A DNA stretch of 64,000 bases, taken from Ruminococcus sp. (GTDB lineage Bacteria; Bacillota; Clostridia; Oscillospirales; Ruminococcaceae). Each line of letters opens with the position of its first letter. Position 1 is the first letter of the stretch. The notes under the pieces were generated by a model. It was not told the DNA's origin and did not search any database. It was given only the letters and a program-made list of their open reading frames with translations. Below are positions 15,271 to 24,049 of this stretch, piece by piece. The stretch lies in contig JAJPYB010000010.1 of NCBI GenBank assembly GCA_021205185.1, forward strand, positions 1 to 64,000, given 5' to 3'. The position numbers and the translations under genes were made by a program.

Positions 15271-17649
15271 ATGGATAAGAATAAATTTCTACAAAAAGTT
15301 ACTCAGGACCTTGAAAGCAAGTATGATGTAAGCGTTAAAGAAGCGCTGCCTTATCAGCTTCACGAAAGCGTTTCAAGCGTTGTTATGGACAGTTTGTCTG
15401 AAAATATAAAGAAAAGCAAGTCGGCTCACCTTAGCGGCAGACGTGCTTGCTACTTTTCCATGGAGTTTTTAATGGGCAGAATGATTCAGAACAACCTTTT
15501 GTGTCTTGGAATAAAAGACGAGGTTGCCGACGCTTTAAGTGAAGCGGGAGCTTCACTTGACGAATTTGAGGAAATCGAGGACGCAGCCTTAGGAAACGGC
15601 GGTCTTGGAAGATTAGCGGCCTGCTTTCTGGATTCCGCCGCAACTCACGACCTGCCGCTTGACGGCTACGGAATAAGATACAAGTACGGACTTTTCAAGC
15701 AGACGATCGAAAACGGCTTTCAGGTTGAGCAGGCGGACGACTGGACAAAGTACGGCGACGCATGGAGCAAAAGGTGCGATATGGACGCTGTTACAGTCGA
15801 GTATTCTGACGGCTGTGTGCTGGCAGTTCCTTACGATATGCCGATTATTGGCTACAAGACTCAAAATGTCGGGAACCTTCGCCTCTGGGAAGCTCACGCA
15901 GCGACTGAGTTCGACTTTAAGGCTTTCGATTCGGGCGACTATTTAAATGCCAGCAAGCAAAAAATCTACGCTGAGGACATTTCTCGTGTGCTTTATCCGA
16001 ACGACAATACTGACGAGGGGAAAAGGCTAAGACTTAAGCAGCAGTATTTCTTCTGCTCGGCGTCTTTACAGGATATTGTAAAAAAGCACAAGTGCTATCA
16101 CGGCGACCTCTCAACGCTTGCGGACTTTGTAACAATCCAGCTTAACGATACTCACCCTGTTATTTCTATTCCTGAGCTTATAAGAATTCTGGTTGACAAC
16201 GAGGGAATGAAATTTGACAAGGCTTTTGAAATTGTAAAGAAGGTATTTAACTATACAAACCACACTATTATGCAGGAGGCTCTTGAAAAATGGAGCGCTG
16301 AGCTGTTTGAGTCGGTAGTCCCGAGAGTTTACGACTTTGTGCTTATGATAAACGAGGAGTTTATCAAGGAGATGTATCAAAGAAAAGTTGATAAGGATAC
16401 AATCAAAAAGCTTGCGCCGATAGGAGATAATATGGTGAGAATGGCAAATCTTGCCGTTTTCGCTTCAAGCTACACCAACGGAGTGGCAAGAATCCACACG
16501 GAAATTCTTATAAACTCCTGCTTAAAGGAATGGTACGAGCTTTATCCTGAGAGGTTTCAGAACAAGACAAACGGAATTACTCAGCGCCGTTGGCTTGCTC
16601 TTTGTAATGAGGAGCTGTCAGGTCTTATAACCTCGCTTATCGGCGACGGCTGGAAAAAGGATTTATCTCTCTTAAAGGGACTTGAAAAATACGCAGACGA
16701 CGAAAGCGTATTGAGAAAGTTTATAGAAATAAAGGGCGAGAAAAAGCGTCAGCTCGCAGATTTTATTTACAAGCGCGACAATGTTAAAATTAACCCGAAC
16801 ACGATTTTTGACATTCAGATAAAAAGGCTTCACGAATACAAAAGGCAGCTTTTAAATGCGCTTTCTATTCTCTATATTTATTACGAGATCAAGGACGGCA
16901 ATCTGACGGACTTTACGCCGACCACCTTTATCTTCGGCGCAAAATCAGCTCCGGGATACAGACGAGCAAAGGCAATTATCAAATTTATCGGCGAGGTAGG
17001 CAAGCTTGTAAACAACGACCCCGATACAAAGGATTTGCTGAATGTCGTTTTCGTTCAGAATTACAATGTTTCTTACGCTGAAAAGCTTGTAGCGGCGGCT
17101 GATGTTTCAGAGCAGATTTCAACAGCAGGTACTGAAGCCTCAGGAACAGGAAATATGAAGCTTATGTTGAACGGCGCAGTAACGCTAGGAACGCTTGACG
17201 GCGCAAATGTTGAAATAGTTGAGGAAGCGGGCGAGGAAAACAACTACATCTTCGGCGCTAAGGTAGAGGAGCTTGAGAAAATTTTGCCGAAGTACGATCC
17301 GCGAGAGATTGTAAGCTCAGACGAAAAGATAAAGCGAGTGCTTGACAAGCTTATCGACGGAAGCTTTGACGACGGAGGAGTTCCTTCAAACGAGGAGGGA
17401 AGCTTCAAGGAACTCTATAAAGCTCTTTGCGACGGAGCAAGCTGGCACAAGCCCGACCATTATTACGTTTTAGGTGATTTAAAATCATACGTTTCAAGAA
17501 AGCTGGATGTAAACAAAGATTACAAGGATACGCTTAGCTTTGCCAGAAAGTGCTGGCTCAATATTGCAAACGCCGGAAAATTCTCCTCCGACAGAACTAT
17601 TAAAGACTACGCTGAAAATATCTGGAACATTATGCCTATAGAGCTTTAA
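15271..17649 (+). CDS. glgP: Glycogen/maltodextrin phosphorylase (GT35)
   Basis: The enzyme releases glucose 1-phosphate from the non-reducing ends of alpha-glucans using phosphate and pyridoxal phosphate. The 792-aa length is normal. Visible motifs: ACYFSMEFLMGR, the active-site GNGGLGRLAACFLDS, NDTHPVISIPELIR, NGITQRRWL, RLHEYKRQLLN, and the pyridoxal-binding EASGTGNMKLMLNG containing the Schiff-base lysine. It starts at ATG 15271, 18 nt after malQ, and ends at a terminator. With malQ it supplies glucose 1-phosphate from storage or imported glucans. Glycogen and maltodextrin cannot be told apart from sequence. Confidence 0.96.
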   Translation: MDKNKFLQKVTQDLESKYDVSVKEALPYQLHESVSSVVMDSLSENIKKSKSAHLSGRRACYFSMEFLMGRMIQNNLLCLGIKDEVADALSEAGASLDEFEEIEDAALGNGGLGRLAACFLDSAATHDLPLDGYGIRYKYGLFKQTIENGFQVEQADDWTKYGDAWSKRCDMDAVTVEYSDGCVLAVPYDMPIIGYKTQNVGNLRLWEAHAATEFDFKAFDSGDYLNASKQKIYAEDISRVLYPNDNTDEGKRLRLKQQYFFCSASLQDIVKKHKCYHGDLSTLADFVTIQLNDTHPVISIPELIRILVDNEGMKFDKAFEIVKKVFNYTNHTIMQEALEKWSAELFESVVPRVYDFVLMINEEFIKEMYQRKVDKDTIKKLAPIGDNMVRMANLAVFASSYTNGVARIHTEILINSCLKEWYELYPERFQNKTNGITQRRWLALCNEELSGLITSLIGDGWKKDLSLLKGLEKYADDESVLRKFIEIKGEKKRQLADFIYKRDNVKINPNTIFDIQIKRLHEYKRQLLNALSILYIYYEIKDGNLTDFTPTTFIFGAKSAPGYRRAKAIIKFIGEVGKLVNNDPDTKDLLNVVFVQNYNVSYAEKLVAAADVSEQISTAGTEASGTGNMKLMLNGAVTLGTLDGANVEIVEEAGEENNYIFGAKVEELEKILPKYDPREIVSSDEKIKRVLDKLIDGSFDDGGVPSNEEGSFKELYKALCDGASWHKPDHYYVLGDLKSYVSRKLDVNKDYKDTLSFARKCWLNIANAGKFSSDRTIKDYAENIWNIMPIEL

Positions 17650-17654
17650 GCAAA

Positions 17655-17690
17655 AAAGTCGCTGACTTATCACGTCGGCGACTTTACTTT
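17655..17690. terminator. Terminator between glgP and the glycosylase gene
   Basis: AAAGTCGC / GCGACTTT stem; the plus side ends with TTTACTTTT and the minus side with a run of T's. It overlaps the stop codon of the convergent glycosylase gene. Confidence 0.75.
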
Positions 17691-18490
17691 TCCGAATTTC
17701 TTATGTAGTGAAACAGGTATTGCTGAGCTATTCCTTCGATTCCTTTTGTGCAGTCGGGCAGACCGTTTGGATAATACCTTTTCATTACTCGGCTTATCCA
17801 GACGTCAATCGGAAACGCTTCGGTTTTGTGCATTCCGTAAAGAAGCGCACATTCAGCAACCTTTGGCCCAACGCCTTTTATCGTCATAAGCGCACTTCTT
17901 GCGTTGTCTAGCGGCATTTTTGAAATTTCTTCAAGCGACAATTCATTGGTTGACAGCTTATAAGCGGCGTCAAGAATGTACTTGGCACGAAATCCTGCCC
18001 GCAAAAATCCGAGCGTATCAGTAGTTTCTGCACTGAGTGTCAAATAGCTTGGAAACTCTCCGTAATGCTCGCAAAGACGACCTATAATCCCCTTGATTCT
18101 AGGGATATTGTTGTTTTGAGAAATTATAAACGAGCATAGCGCTTCCCACTTATCCTGTCTTAAAAGGCGTATTCCGCCGGCGAACGACACGGCGCTTGCC
18201 AGCGTTTTGTCGCCAGACAACCGACGCTTTATCTCGCCGTAATCGGTGTAAAGATCAAAATAATTTGCCCAGACGGTAAGAAATTTTTCTTCGTCGGTGT
18301 CTTTAAGCGTAAATGTATTTCCGTCCTGCGAGATTGTAAGCGGCGTATTTAACGCAAAGCCCTTGTAGGTGTTGCTTGTTGTCTTTTCCCAGCGAAACGC
18401 CTGACCGCAGTCGAGAGTTTCGTCCAGATCAAAATCTGAGCAGGTAAGTATTATATCTTTGCCTGATTTTTTATAGCTGAACCTGTTCAT
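17684..18490 (-). CDS. 8-oxoguanine DNA glycosylase/lyase (Ogg1-type HhH-GPD)
   Basis: The enzyme excises 8-oxoguanine opposite cytosine and nicks the strand. The 268-aa protein has the N-terminal OGG domain (DETLDCGQAFRWEK) followed by the helix-hairpin-helix-GPD core: ISQNNNIPRIKGIIGRLCEHYG, then KGVGPKVAECALLYG and FPIDVWISRVMKRYY. The catalytic Lys is expected in the helix-hairpin-helix (GVGPKVAEC) and the Asp in PIDVW; both are present. This is the Ogg1-like form found in Firmicutes, rather than MutM. It appears monocistronic and convergent with glgP. Confidence 0.88.
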   Translation of the reverse strand: MNRFSYKKSGKDIILTCSDFDLDETLDCGQAFRWEKTTSNTYKGFALNTPLTISQDGNTFTLKDTDEEKFLTVWANYFDLYTDYGEIKRRLSGDKTLASAVSFAGGIRLLRQDKWEALCSFIISQNNNIPRIKGIIGRLCEHYGEFPSYLTLSAETTDTLGFLRAGFRAKYILDAAYKLSTNELSLEEISKMPLDNARSALMTIKGVGPKVAECALLYGMHKTEAFPIDVWISRVMKRYYPNGLPDCTKGIEGIAQQYLFHYIRNSEK

Positions 18491-18557
18491 CTTAAATCTC
18501 CCTTTGTTCTTGCTTTTTTTAGTATAACCGATTTTTTTCGATTTTGCAACAAGAGTA

Positions 18558-18586
18558 TTAACAAACCAACTGATCGCCTGTATAAT
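18558..18586 (+). promoter_or_regulatory. Promoter of the sodium symporter gene
   Basis: TTAACA and TATAAT are 17 bp apart, about 75 bp before the start codon. Confidence 0.7.
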
Positions 18587-18660
18587 AATAGTAGCGCTTT
18601 AGCAGATAAAAACATAAAAGCTTTAAAGCGTTGAAGAATTTCAGAGGGAGAATATGAATT

Positions 18661-20169
18661 ATGGTAATGTGGATAGTTTTAGCAATTTACCTTGTGGTAA
18701 TGCTTGCAATCGGCTTTTATTGCCGACATCTTTCTAACACCGTTTCCGACTTTGTTTTAGGAGGAAGAACCTTAGGACCTTGGATGACGGCGTTTGCTTA
18801 TGGAACAAGCTACTTTTCAGCGGTTGTTTTTGTAGGCTACGCAGGAACCTTCGGCTGGAAGTACGGAGTAGCTTCTACCTGGGTAGGAATCGGAAACGCA
18901 GTTATAGGCTCGCTTTTGCCCTGGCTTATTCTGGGCAACAGAACGAGAATTATGACAAAACACTTAGACGCAAAGACGATGCCGGAATACTTTGAACGCC
19001 GTTACGATTCAAAGGGACTTAAGATTATGTCTGCGCTCATTATTTTCGTTTTCCTGATTCCTTATACGGCGTCCGTTTACAACGGTCTTTCAAGGCTGTT
19101 TAATATGGCGTTTGATATTCCTTACGAGTGGTGCATTATAGGAATGGCAGTATTTACGGCGATTTATGTAATTGTCGGCGGATATAAGGCTACTGCTATG
19201 AACGATTTCCTACAGGGAATTTTTATGCTGGTTGGAATCAGTGCCGTTGTTATTACCGCCGTAAGCGGAAAGGGCGGCTTGTTCACAGCTCTTAAGAGCC
19301 TTGGCGAGCAGGGCGAGTACAACACTATTTTTGGACCTGACCCAATAAACTTGATCGGAGTTATAATTTTAACCTCGCTTGGAACGTGGGGCCTGCCGCA
19401 AATGGTTCAGAAATTCTATGCAATCAAGGACAGAAAGGCAGTTAAGCTCGGAACGATAATTTCAACGCTCTTTGCTCTGGTTGTTGCCGGCGGAAGCTAT
19501 TTTCTCGGCGGCTTTGGCCGTCTTTTCGCAACGGCAGATGATGTTGCAGCAAACGGCACCGACTACATAGTGCCGCAAATTATATCAACAATGCCTGACA
19601 TTTTGATAGGAGTTGTTATAGTGCTTGTTTTGTCGGCTTCTATGTCAACCCTTTCAAGCTTGGTTTTAACCTCGTCGTCAACTCTTACAATCGACCTTAT
19701 CAAGCCGTTTTACAAGAAGATGACCGAGAAAAAGCAGGTTGTTATAATGAGAATATTTATTGCAGTTTTCCTGATTATTTCCGTCGGTATCGCAATATTT
19801 ACAATCACCAACCCGAAAACTATTATTTCAACGCTGATGTCTATTTCATGGGGAGCGTTGGCGGGCGCATTCTTAGCACCGTTTATGTATGGACTTTTCT
19901 CAAAGAAAATCACAAAGGCTTCAGTCTGGACGTCCTTCATACTTAGCATGGTATTGGTAATATCTCATATGATTTACTTTACAATTTGCGGAAATACGCT
20001 CACTTTGTGGGGAATTGATATGTCCTCGGCTATTAACTGCGGGGCGATAGTAATGCTTCTGTCGTTGATTGTTGTGCCGATTGTAAGTTCGGTAACGCCT
20101 AAAATGGACAAGGAAAAGCTGGACGTTATATTCAGCTGCTATAAAAAGAAAGAACAAGAAGAAAATTAA
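18661..20169 (+). CDS. Sodium:solute symporter (SSS family)
   Basis: SSS proteins take up amino acids, vitamins or sugars with Na+. The 502-aa protein has about 13 hydrophobic helices; the N-terminus reads MWIVLAIYLVVMLAIGFYCRH, followed by DFVLGGRTLGPWMTAFAYGTSYFSAVVFVG, which carries the sodium-site Ala/Ser residues of the LeuT-like core, and the family signature region LGTWGLPQMVQKFYAIKD. It resembles the PutP branch, but the substrate is not determined by these motifs. ATG 18661 lies about 12 nt after GAGGGAG. Own promoter and strong terminator: monocistronic. Confidence 0.88.
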   Translation: MVMWIVLAIYLVVMLAIGFYCRHLSNTVSDFVLGGRTLGPWMTAFAYGTSYFSAVVFVGYAGTFGWKYGVASTWVGIGNAVIGSLLPWLILGNRTRIMTKHLDAKTMPEYFERRYDSKGLKIMSALIIFVFLIPYTASVYNGLSRLFNMAFDIPYEWCIIGMAVFTAIYVIVGGYKATAMNDFLQGIFMLVGISAVVITAVSGKGGLFTALKSLGEQGEYNTIFGPDPINLIGVIILTSLGTWGLPQMVQKFYAIKDRKAVKLGTIISTLFALVVAGGSYFLGGFGRLFATADDVAANGTDYIVPQIISTMPDILIGVVIVLVLSASMSTLSSLVLTSSSTLTIDLIKPFYKKMTEKKQVVIMRIFIAVFLIISVGIAIFTITNPKTIISTLMSISWGALAGAFLAPFMYGLFSKKITKASVWTSFILSMVLVISHMIYFTICGNTLTLWGIDMSSAINCGAIVMLLSLIVVPIVSSVTPKMDKEKLDVIFSCYKKKEQEEN

Positions 20170-20175
20170 AAACAC

Positions 20176-20209
20176 ACGTCCTTCGAGAAAGCTCGGAGGA
20201 CGTTTTTTT
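20176..20209 (+). terminator. Terminator of the sodium symporter gene
   Basis: ACGTCCTTCGA / TCGGAGGACGT stem with a six-base loop, followed by seven T's. Confidence 0.88.
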
Positions 20210-20210
20210 G

Positions 20211-20239
20211 TAGACAAAGGGCAACTTATTTGGTATACT
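20211..20239 (+). promoter_or_regulatory. Promoter of the FliB-like gene
   Basis: TAGACA and TATACT are 17 bp apart, directly after the preceding terminator's T tract. Confidence 0.65.
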
Positions 20240-20260
20240 TGTTTTAAGAGGTGAAAGAGT

Positions 20261-21274
20261 ATGAAATATGTAAAGCCGTCATATTATTGGGATTTTACCT
20301 GTAAAGCACAGGCGTGTCAGGATAATTGCTGTAGGGTAGGCTGGCGAATAGCGGTGGACGAGCAATCGTACTGCTCGCTTTCTGATCACCACGAACCTAT
20401 ATTTAAAAAGCTTTGCAGCGCTATAAAGCTTGACGACGAGGGGTATTACATAAATGGCGGCGAATGCCCTGCCCTTTCAGAAGACGGGCTTTGTGAAATT
20501 GCAAAAAATTATGGCGACGAGGAGCTGGGTTATATTTGCAGAATGCACCCCCGATTTATAAACGAGTATTCTGACAGAACAGAGTACGGACTGGGTCTTG
20601 CCTGTGAGGAAGCGGCAAGGCTTATAATGTTTGACGTGTGTACTGTCTATAGATGCATCGATTCAGGAGATGGCGAAGGTGAAACGGACGAGAAGGCTGA
20701 AAGACTGATTGAGCTTAGAGAAAGTCTTATGCACTTTATTACCTGCAACGGCGCATTAAACGACAAGATTGCAGGAATGCTTATGTACATTCAAAGGATT
20801 GCGCCGCTTTACGCAAACGAGGAATATGAGTCTGCTGAAAGCGTTAAGCTTCAGGAAATCAAGCTTACAAAAAACGCCGAACCGCAAAACGTAGCCGAGC
20901 TTACAGAAGTGTTTAAAGGACTCGAAATACTTGATGAAAAATGGCCGAAGGCTCTCGATAAAGCGAGGGTTAATAGTAAATCAACGGCGTTTGACGGAAA
21001 TCTGAAGCGGATTTTTAACTACTTTTTGTACCGCTATTTTGTTTCATATTCGCTTGACGGCGATATGATGGGAGCGGTAAAGCTGGCGGCGGTAAGCGTT
21101 ATATTGCTTCGGCTCTTATTTATGGACAAAAACAAATATCGCCGAATAAATTTAGCTCATATGTATTCCAAGGAAGTTGAATACAACGAAGAAAATTTGG
21201 AAAATCTTCTGTTTGAGTTTTACACAAATGAAATTTTTGAAACAGAGAATATAATAAAGGCCCTCGCAAATTGA
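20261..21274 (+). CDS. FliB-like lysine-N-methylase family protein
   Basis: FliB of Salmonella methylates lysines of flagellin. The 337-aa protein begins MKYVKPSYYWDFTCKAQACQDNCCRVGW, the family's N-terminal cysteine cluster, and has more conserved cysteines in GECPALSEDGLCEIA and YICRMHPRFI, a pattern suited to an iron-sulfur cluster. The C-terminal half is helical and poorly conserved. No flagellar genes are in this window, and homologues occur widely in non-motile Firmicutes, so the target here may be another protein. It is monocistronic; its stop codon lies in the loop of the terminator. Family call good, substrate unknown. Confidence 0.8.
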   Translation: MKYVKPSYYWDFTCKAQACQDNCCRVGWRIAVDEQSYCSLSDHHEPIFKKLCSAIKLDDEGYYINGGECPALSEDGLCEIAKNYGDEELGYICRMHPRFINEYSDRTEYGLGLACEEAARLIMFDVCTVYRCIDSGDGEGETDEKAERLIELRESLMHFITCNGALNDKIAGMLMYIQRIAPLYANEEYESAESVKLQEIKLTKNAEPQNVAELTEVFKGLEILDEKWPKALDKARVNSKSTAFDGNLKRIFNYFLYRYFVSYSLDGDMMGAVKLAAVSVILLRLLFMDKNKYRRINLAHMYSKEVEYNEENLENLLFEFYTNEIFETENIIKALAN

Positions 21275-21290
21275 TGCGAGGGCCTTTTAT
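21256..21290. terminator. Bidirectional terminator between fliB-like gene and enolase
   Basis: AAAGGCCCTCGC / GCGAGGGCCTTT is a perfect 12-bp stem with an eight-base loop. The TGA of the fliB-like gene is in the loop. T-rich tails occur on both strands. Confidence 0.88.
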
Positions 21291-22544
21291 TTAGAACAAA
21301 TCTCCGTAGAAGGAAAACGGCGAAAGTATTTCTTCAATTTTTAAAAGACGGTTGTACTTTTCGACCCTCTCCGAGCGGCAGGGCGCGCCTGTCTTTATCT
21401 GCCCTGCATTTATAGCAACGGCAAGGTCTGAAATAAAGGTGTCTGCCGTTTCGCCTGAACGGTGAGAGATTATAGTTTTGTAGGCGGCTCCTTTAGCTGT
21501 GTGAATAGCGTCAAGCGCGTCGGTAAGCGTTCCAATTTGATTTACCTTTACCAAAATAGCGTTTGCGTAGCCTTCCTTGATGCCGTCCTGCAGTCGGGAT
21601 TTGTTGGTTACAAACAGGTCGTCGCCGACAATCTGAAGCTTGTCGCCAAGCTTTTGAGTGAGCTTTTTAAAGCCTTCGTAGTCCTCCTCTCCCAGAGGAT
21701 CCTCAACCGAAATTATAGGGTAGTCAGCGGCGAGTTTTTCGACATATTCTATAAGCTCGTCTGAGGTAAGCTGAGTTTTCTTTTTTGGAAGAAAATATCC
21801 GCTCTTAGCCCTCCACTCGCTTGCCGCCATATCGAGCGCCAGCTTAAAGTCCTTTTCTGTGTTATAGCCTGAAAGCCTGATAGCGTCTAAAATCAGCTCT
21901 ATTGCTTCTCTTTCGTCTTTAAGGGTTGGCGCATAGCCGCCCTCGTCGCCAACAGTTGAAGACAACCCCTTTTGTCTTAAAAGCTCGCCTAAATTGTGGT
22001 AGACCGAAACGCTTGCTTCAAGTGCGTTTGAAAATTTAGTAAAGCCCACAGGCATTATCATAAATTCCTGAATATCAAGGTTGTTAGCGGCGTGAGCGCC
22101 TCCGTTTAGAATGTTAAGCATTGGTACAGGCAGCTTTGCGCCGTTTCCCAAATACTGAAAAAGCGGCTGACCATTAGCCTTTGCTGAGGCTCTTGCAAAG
22201 GCAAGAGATACAGACAATACGGCGTTTGCGCCAAGGCTTTTTAGGTTGTCTGTGCCGTCCATTGCTTTTAGCGTGCTGTCAAGCTCCTTTTGCGAAAATT
22301 CGCAGGAGCAAATTTGCGGAGCAATTACGTTGTTGACGTTTGAAATTGCCATTAAAACGCCCTTTCCGCCATATCTGTTCTTGTCGTTATCTCGAAGCTC
22401 TGAAGCTTCAAACTTTCCTGTTGAAGCGCCTGACGGAACGCTTGCGGAGGAGATTGTGTTGTCGTAAAGTGTTATGGTTGTGCGAATTGTGGGATTTCCT
22501 CTTGAATCTAAAATTTCTCTTGCGTAAACTTCTTTAATTCTCAT
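21291..22544 (-). CDS. eno: Enolase
   Basis: Enolase converts 2-phosphoglycerate to phosphoenolpyruvate in glycolysis. The 417-aa protein shows VYAREILDSRGNPT, the substrate loop SGASTGKFEA, GGAHAANNLDIQEFMIMP, VGDEGGYAP, the magnesium ligands in SVEDPLGEED and IVGDDLFVTN, the catalytic lysine in ILVKVNQIGT, and ISHRSGETADTFISDLAV. The track start adds residues across the RBS; ATG 22544 follows AAAGGAC. It sits only 16 nt after the ypeB stop and has no separate promoter that I can see, so it is probably expressed from the ypeB transcript, or from a promoter inside ypeB. Confidence 0.96.
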   Translation of the reverse strand: MRIKEVYAREILDSRGNPTIRTTITLYDNTISSASVPSGASTGKFEASELRDNDKNRYGGKGVLMAISNVNNVIAPQICSCEFSQKELDSTLKAMDGTDNLKSLGANAVLSVSLAFARASAKANGQPLFQYLGNGAKLPVPMLNILNGGAHAANNLDIQEFMIMPVGFTKFSNALEASVSVYHNLGELLRQKGLSSTVGDEGGYAPTLKDEREAIELILDAIRLSGYNTEKDFKLALDMAASEWRAKSGYFLPKKKTQLTSDELIEYVEKLAADYPIISVEDPLGEEDYEGFKKLTQKLGDKLQIVGDDLFVTNKSRLQDGIKEGYANAILVKVNQIGTLTDALDAIHTAKGAAYKTIISHRSGETADTFISDLAVAINAGQIKTGAPCRSERVEKYNRLLKIEEILSPFSFYGDLF

Positions 22545-22560
22545 TTTTAAAGTCCTTTCA

Positions 22561-23898
22561 CTAGATGGTAAGCGTTCCGTTTTCGCTTTCAACGAGTATC
22601 AGAATTTGCTCCTCCGCACCGGTTTCACAGTTTATATAAACTAATACGTCGGCGTCTGTTTCACTCTTTGTTTTAAATTCGTAGCATAAAAGCTCGCTAC
22701 CTGAGTCTGTTGGAATTACCGCCTTCTGGGATGAAATAACTTGAAGCTTTGGAGATACTTTGTCTGCCGCTTCGTCAGCTGTTATTTTCTCATCGTTAAA
22801 CGATCTTTCGTAGTGGTTGGTTATATATCCTCTTGCGTCGAAGGCTAAAATCTCGCCGTTGTCAAGAGCAATAGATACCTTTACAAGGTCAGCGTAGTAA
22901 ATTACGTCGTCCTCACAGTAGGCAAAATTTACGGTGAGAATGTTGTTGTAAGCTTCGTAATAGGTTTCAGTCATATTGTCAATACCAAGCTCGCCTAAAT
23001 AGCTCAGGGCGTATCGGACAGCTTCTTCGTTTAGAATATTGCTTTCGTCAACGTCACGATTTTTCAGCATATACGAGCAGAAGCCGCCGTTTATTGTTAT
23101 CGCACAGGTCGTATTAGCTGAGGTTCTGAAAAGATATGACGGCATAGTGCTTTGCTCGGTCGTATAGTAGACGAGGTTATTAGCCTGAACTCCGGCTACA
23201 GTAGCCGCTATTTCCTTAGCTTGTTCCTTTGTTATAACCGCTTCGCCCTTTATAAGCTCAGGCGACTTTGTCAGAAGGTGATCGGAATACGGACCGTCGT
23301 AAATTAGCGTTGGGTAGTTGTCAAAGGTCGAGTCAAGCTCCTCAAAGCTGGTGCTGCTTGTATCCGTTTCGTCAAACGTGCTTTCACTTATTGAGGAGAT
23401 TTTTGCATAAGTCAGAAATCCGCCGTCGTTTATATTCTGCTCAACATCCCAGAGCTTATCCTTTAGCGTTACCGAAAGCTCGTACAGAGTACTTAAATTG
23501 TCGTACTCCTTGTTTGTAAGCTCTTCGCCGTCGGCAAGCTTTTTAGCGAGCGACGCTGAGTAGTTTCCAACCTGTGAGAAGAACTTGTAGGTGTCCTCAA
23601 GGTTAAGCTCGCCGACAGGAAGCTGTGAAAGACAGCTTTTTGCTGTTGATGCGTCACGAGAAAGAGAATTTGAAATCTCCTCAAGCATTACAGCGTCGTT
23701 TGAATACATACTTTTTTCGAGGTTTACGCTGATGTTGTCAGCACTTAGCGAAAGATCTTCGATCGCTCGTAAATATCCGTATTCAAGCGCAAGCTCCGCC
23801 TTGTTGGCCTTGCTCATAAGGCAAAAGTTTTGTATAACAAGCACAAGAGCTATTGCTATAATAAAAGTTGTAAGCCGTACCTTTGTTCTAGTTTTCAA
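22561..23898 (-). CDS. ypeB: YpeB-like germination protein
   Basis: In Bacillus, YpeB sits in the spore inner membrane and is needed for the cortex-lytic enzyme SleB. The protein has an N-terminal membrane helix (LTTFIIAIALVLVIQNFCLM), a helical region (LRAIEDLSLSADNISVNLEKSMYSND), and C-terminal PepSY-type repeats (VITKEQAKEIAATVAGV; KITADEAADKVSPKL). TTG 23898 is preferred over GTG 23907 because GGGAG overlaps the GTG but lies 8 nt ahead of the TTG. No sleB is adjacent, unlike Bacillus; it instead precedes enolase. Its presence suggests a spore-forming ancestry or lifestyle. Confidence 0.85.
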   Translation of the reverse strand: MKTRTKVRLTTFIIAIALVLVIQNFCLMSKANKAELALEYGYLRAIEDLSLSADNISVNLEKSMYSNDAVMLEEISNSLSRDASTAKSCLSQLPVGELNLEDTYKFFSQVGNYSASLAKKLADGEELTNKEYDNLSTLYELSVTLKDKLWDVEQNINDGGFLTYAKISSISESTFDETDTSSTSFEELDSTFDNYPTLIYDGPYSDHLLTKSPELIKGEAVITKEQAKEIAATVAGVQANNLVYYTTEQSTMPSYLFRTSANTTCAITINGGFCSYMLKNRDVDESNILNEEAVRYALSYLGELGIDNMTETYYEAYNNILTVNFAYCEDDVIYYADLVKVSIALDNGEILAFDARGYITNHYERSFNDEKITADEAADKVSPKLQVISSQKAVIPTDSGSELLCYEFKTKSETDADVLVYINCETGAEEQILILVESENGTLTI

Positions 23899-23982
23899 AA
23901 AAATCACTCCCGAAATAGATTAGGTTTTGTGGGTTAAAGGTAGTATTAACATAATTTGCGAAAAATATACTTGCTTTATGAT

Positions 23983-24010
23983 TGAAAAAAGCTCGCATTT
24001 GTGATAAAAT
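23983..24010 (+). promoter_or_regulatory. Promoter of the cysteine desulfurase-thiI operon
   Basis: TTGAAA and TAAAAT are 16 bp apart, about 40 bp before the TTG start. Confidence 0.55.
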
Positions 24011-24049
24011 GTTCTTTACACAGGCATTTTACGAAAGAGGGTTAATGGA

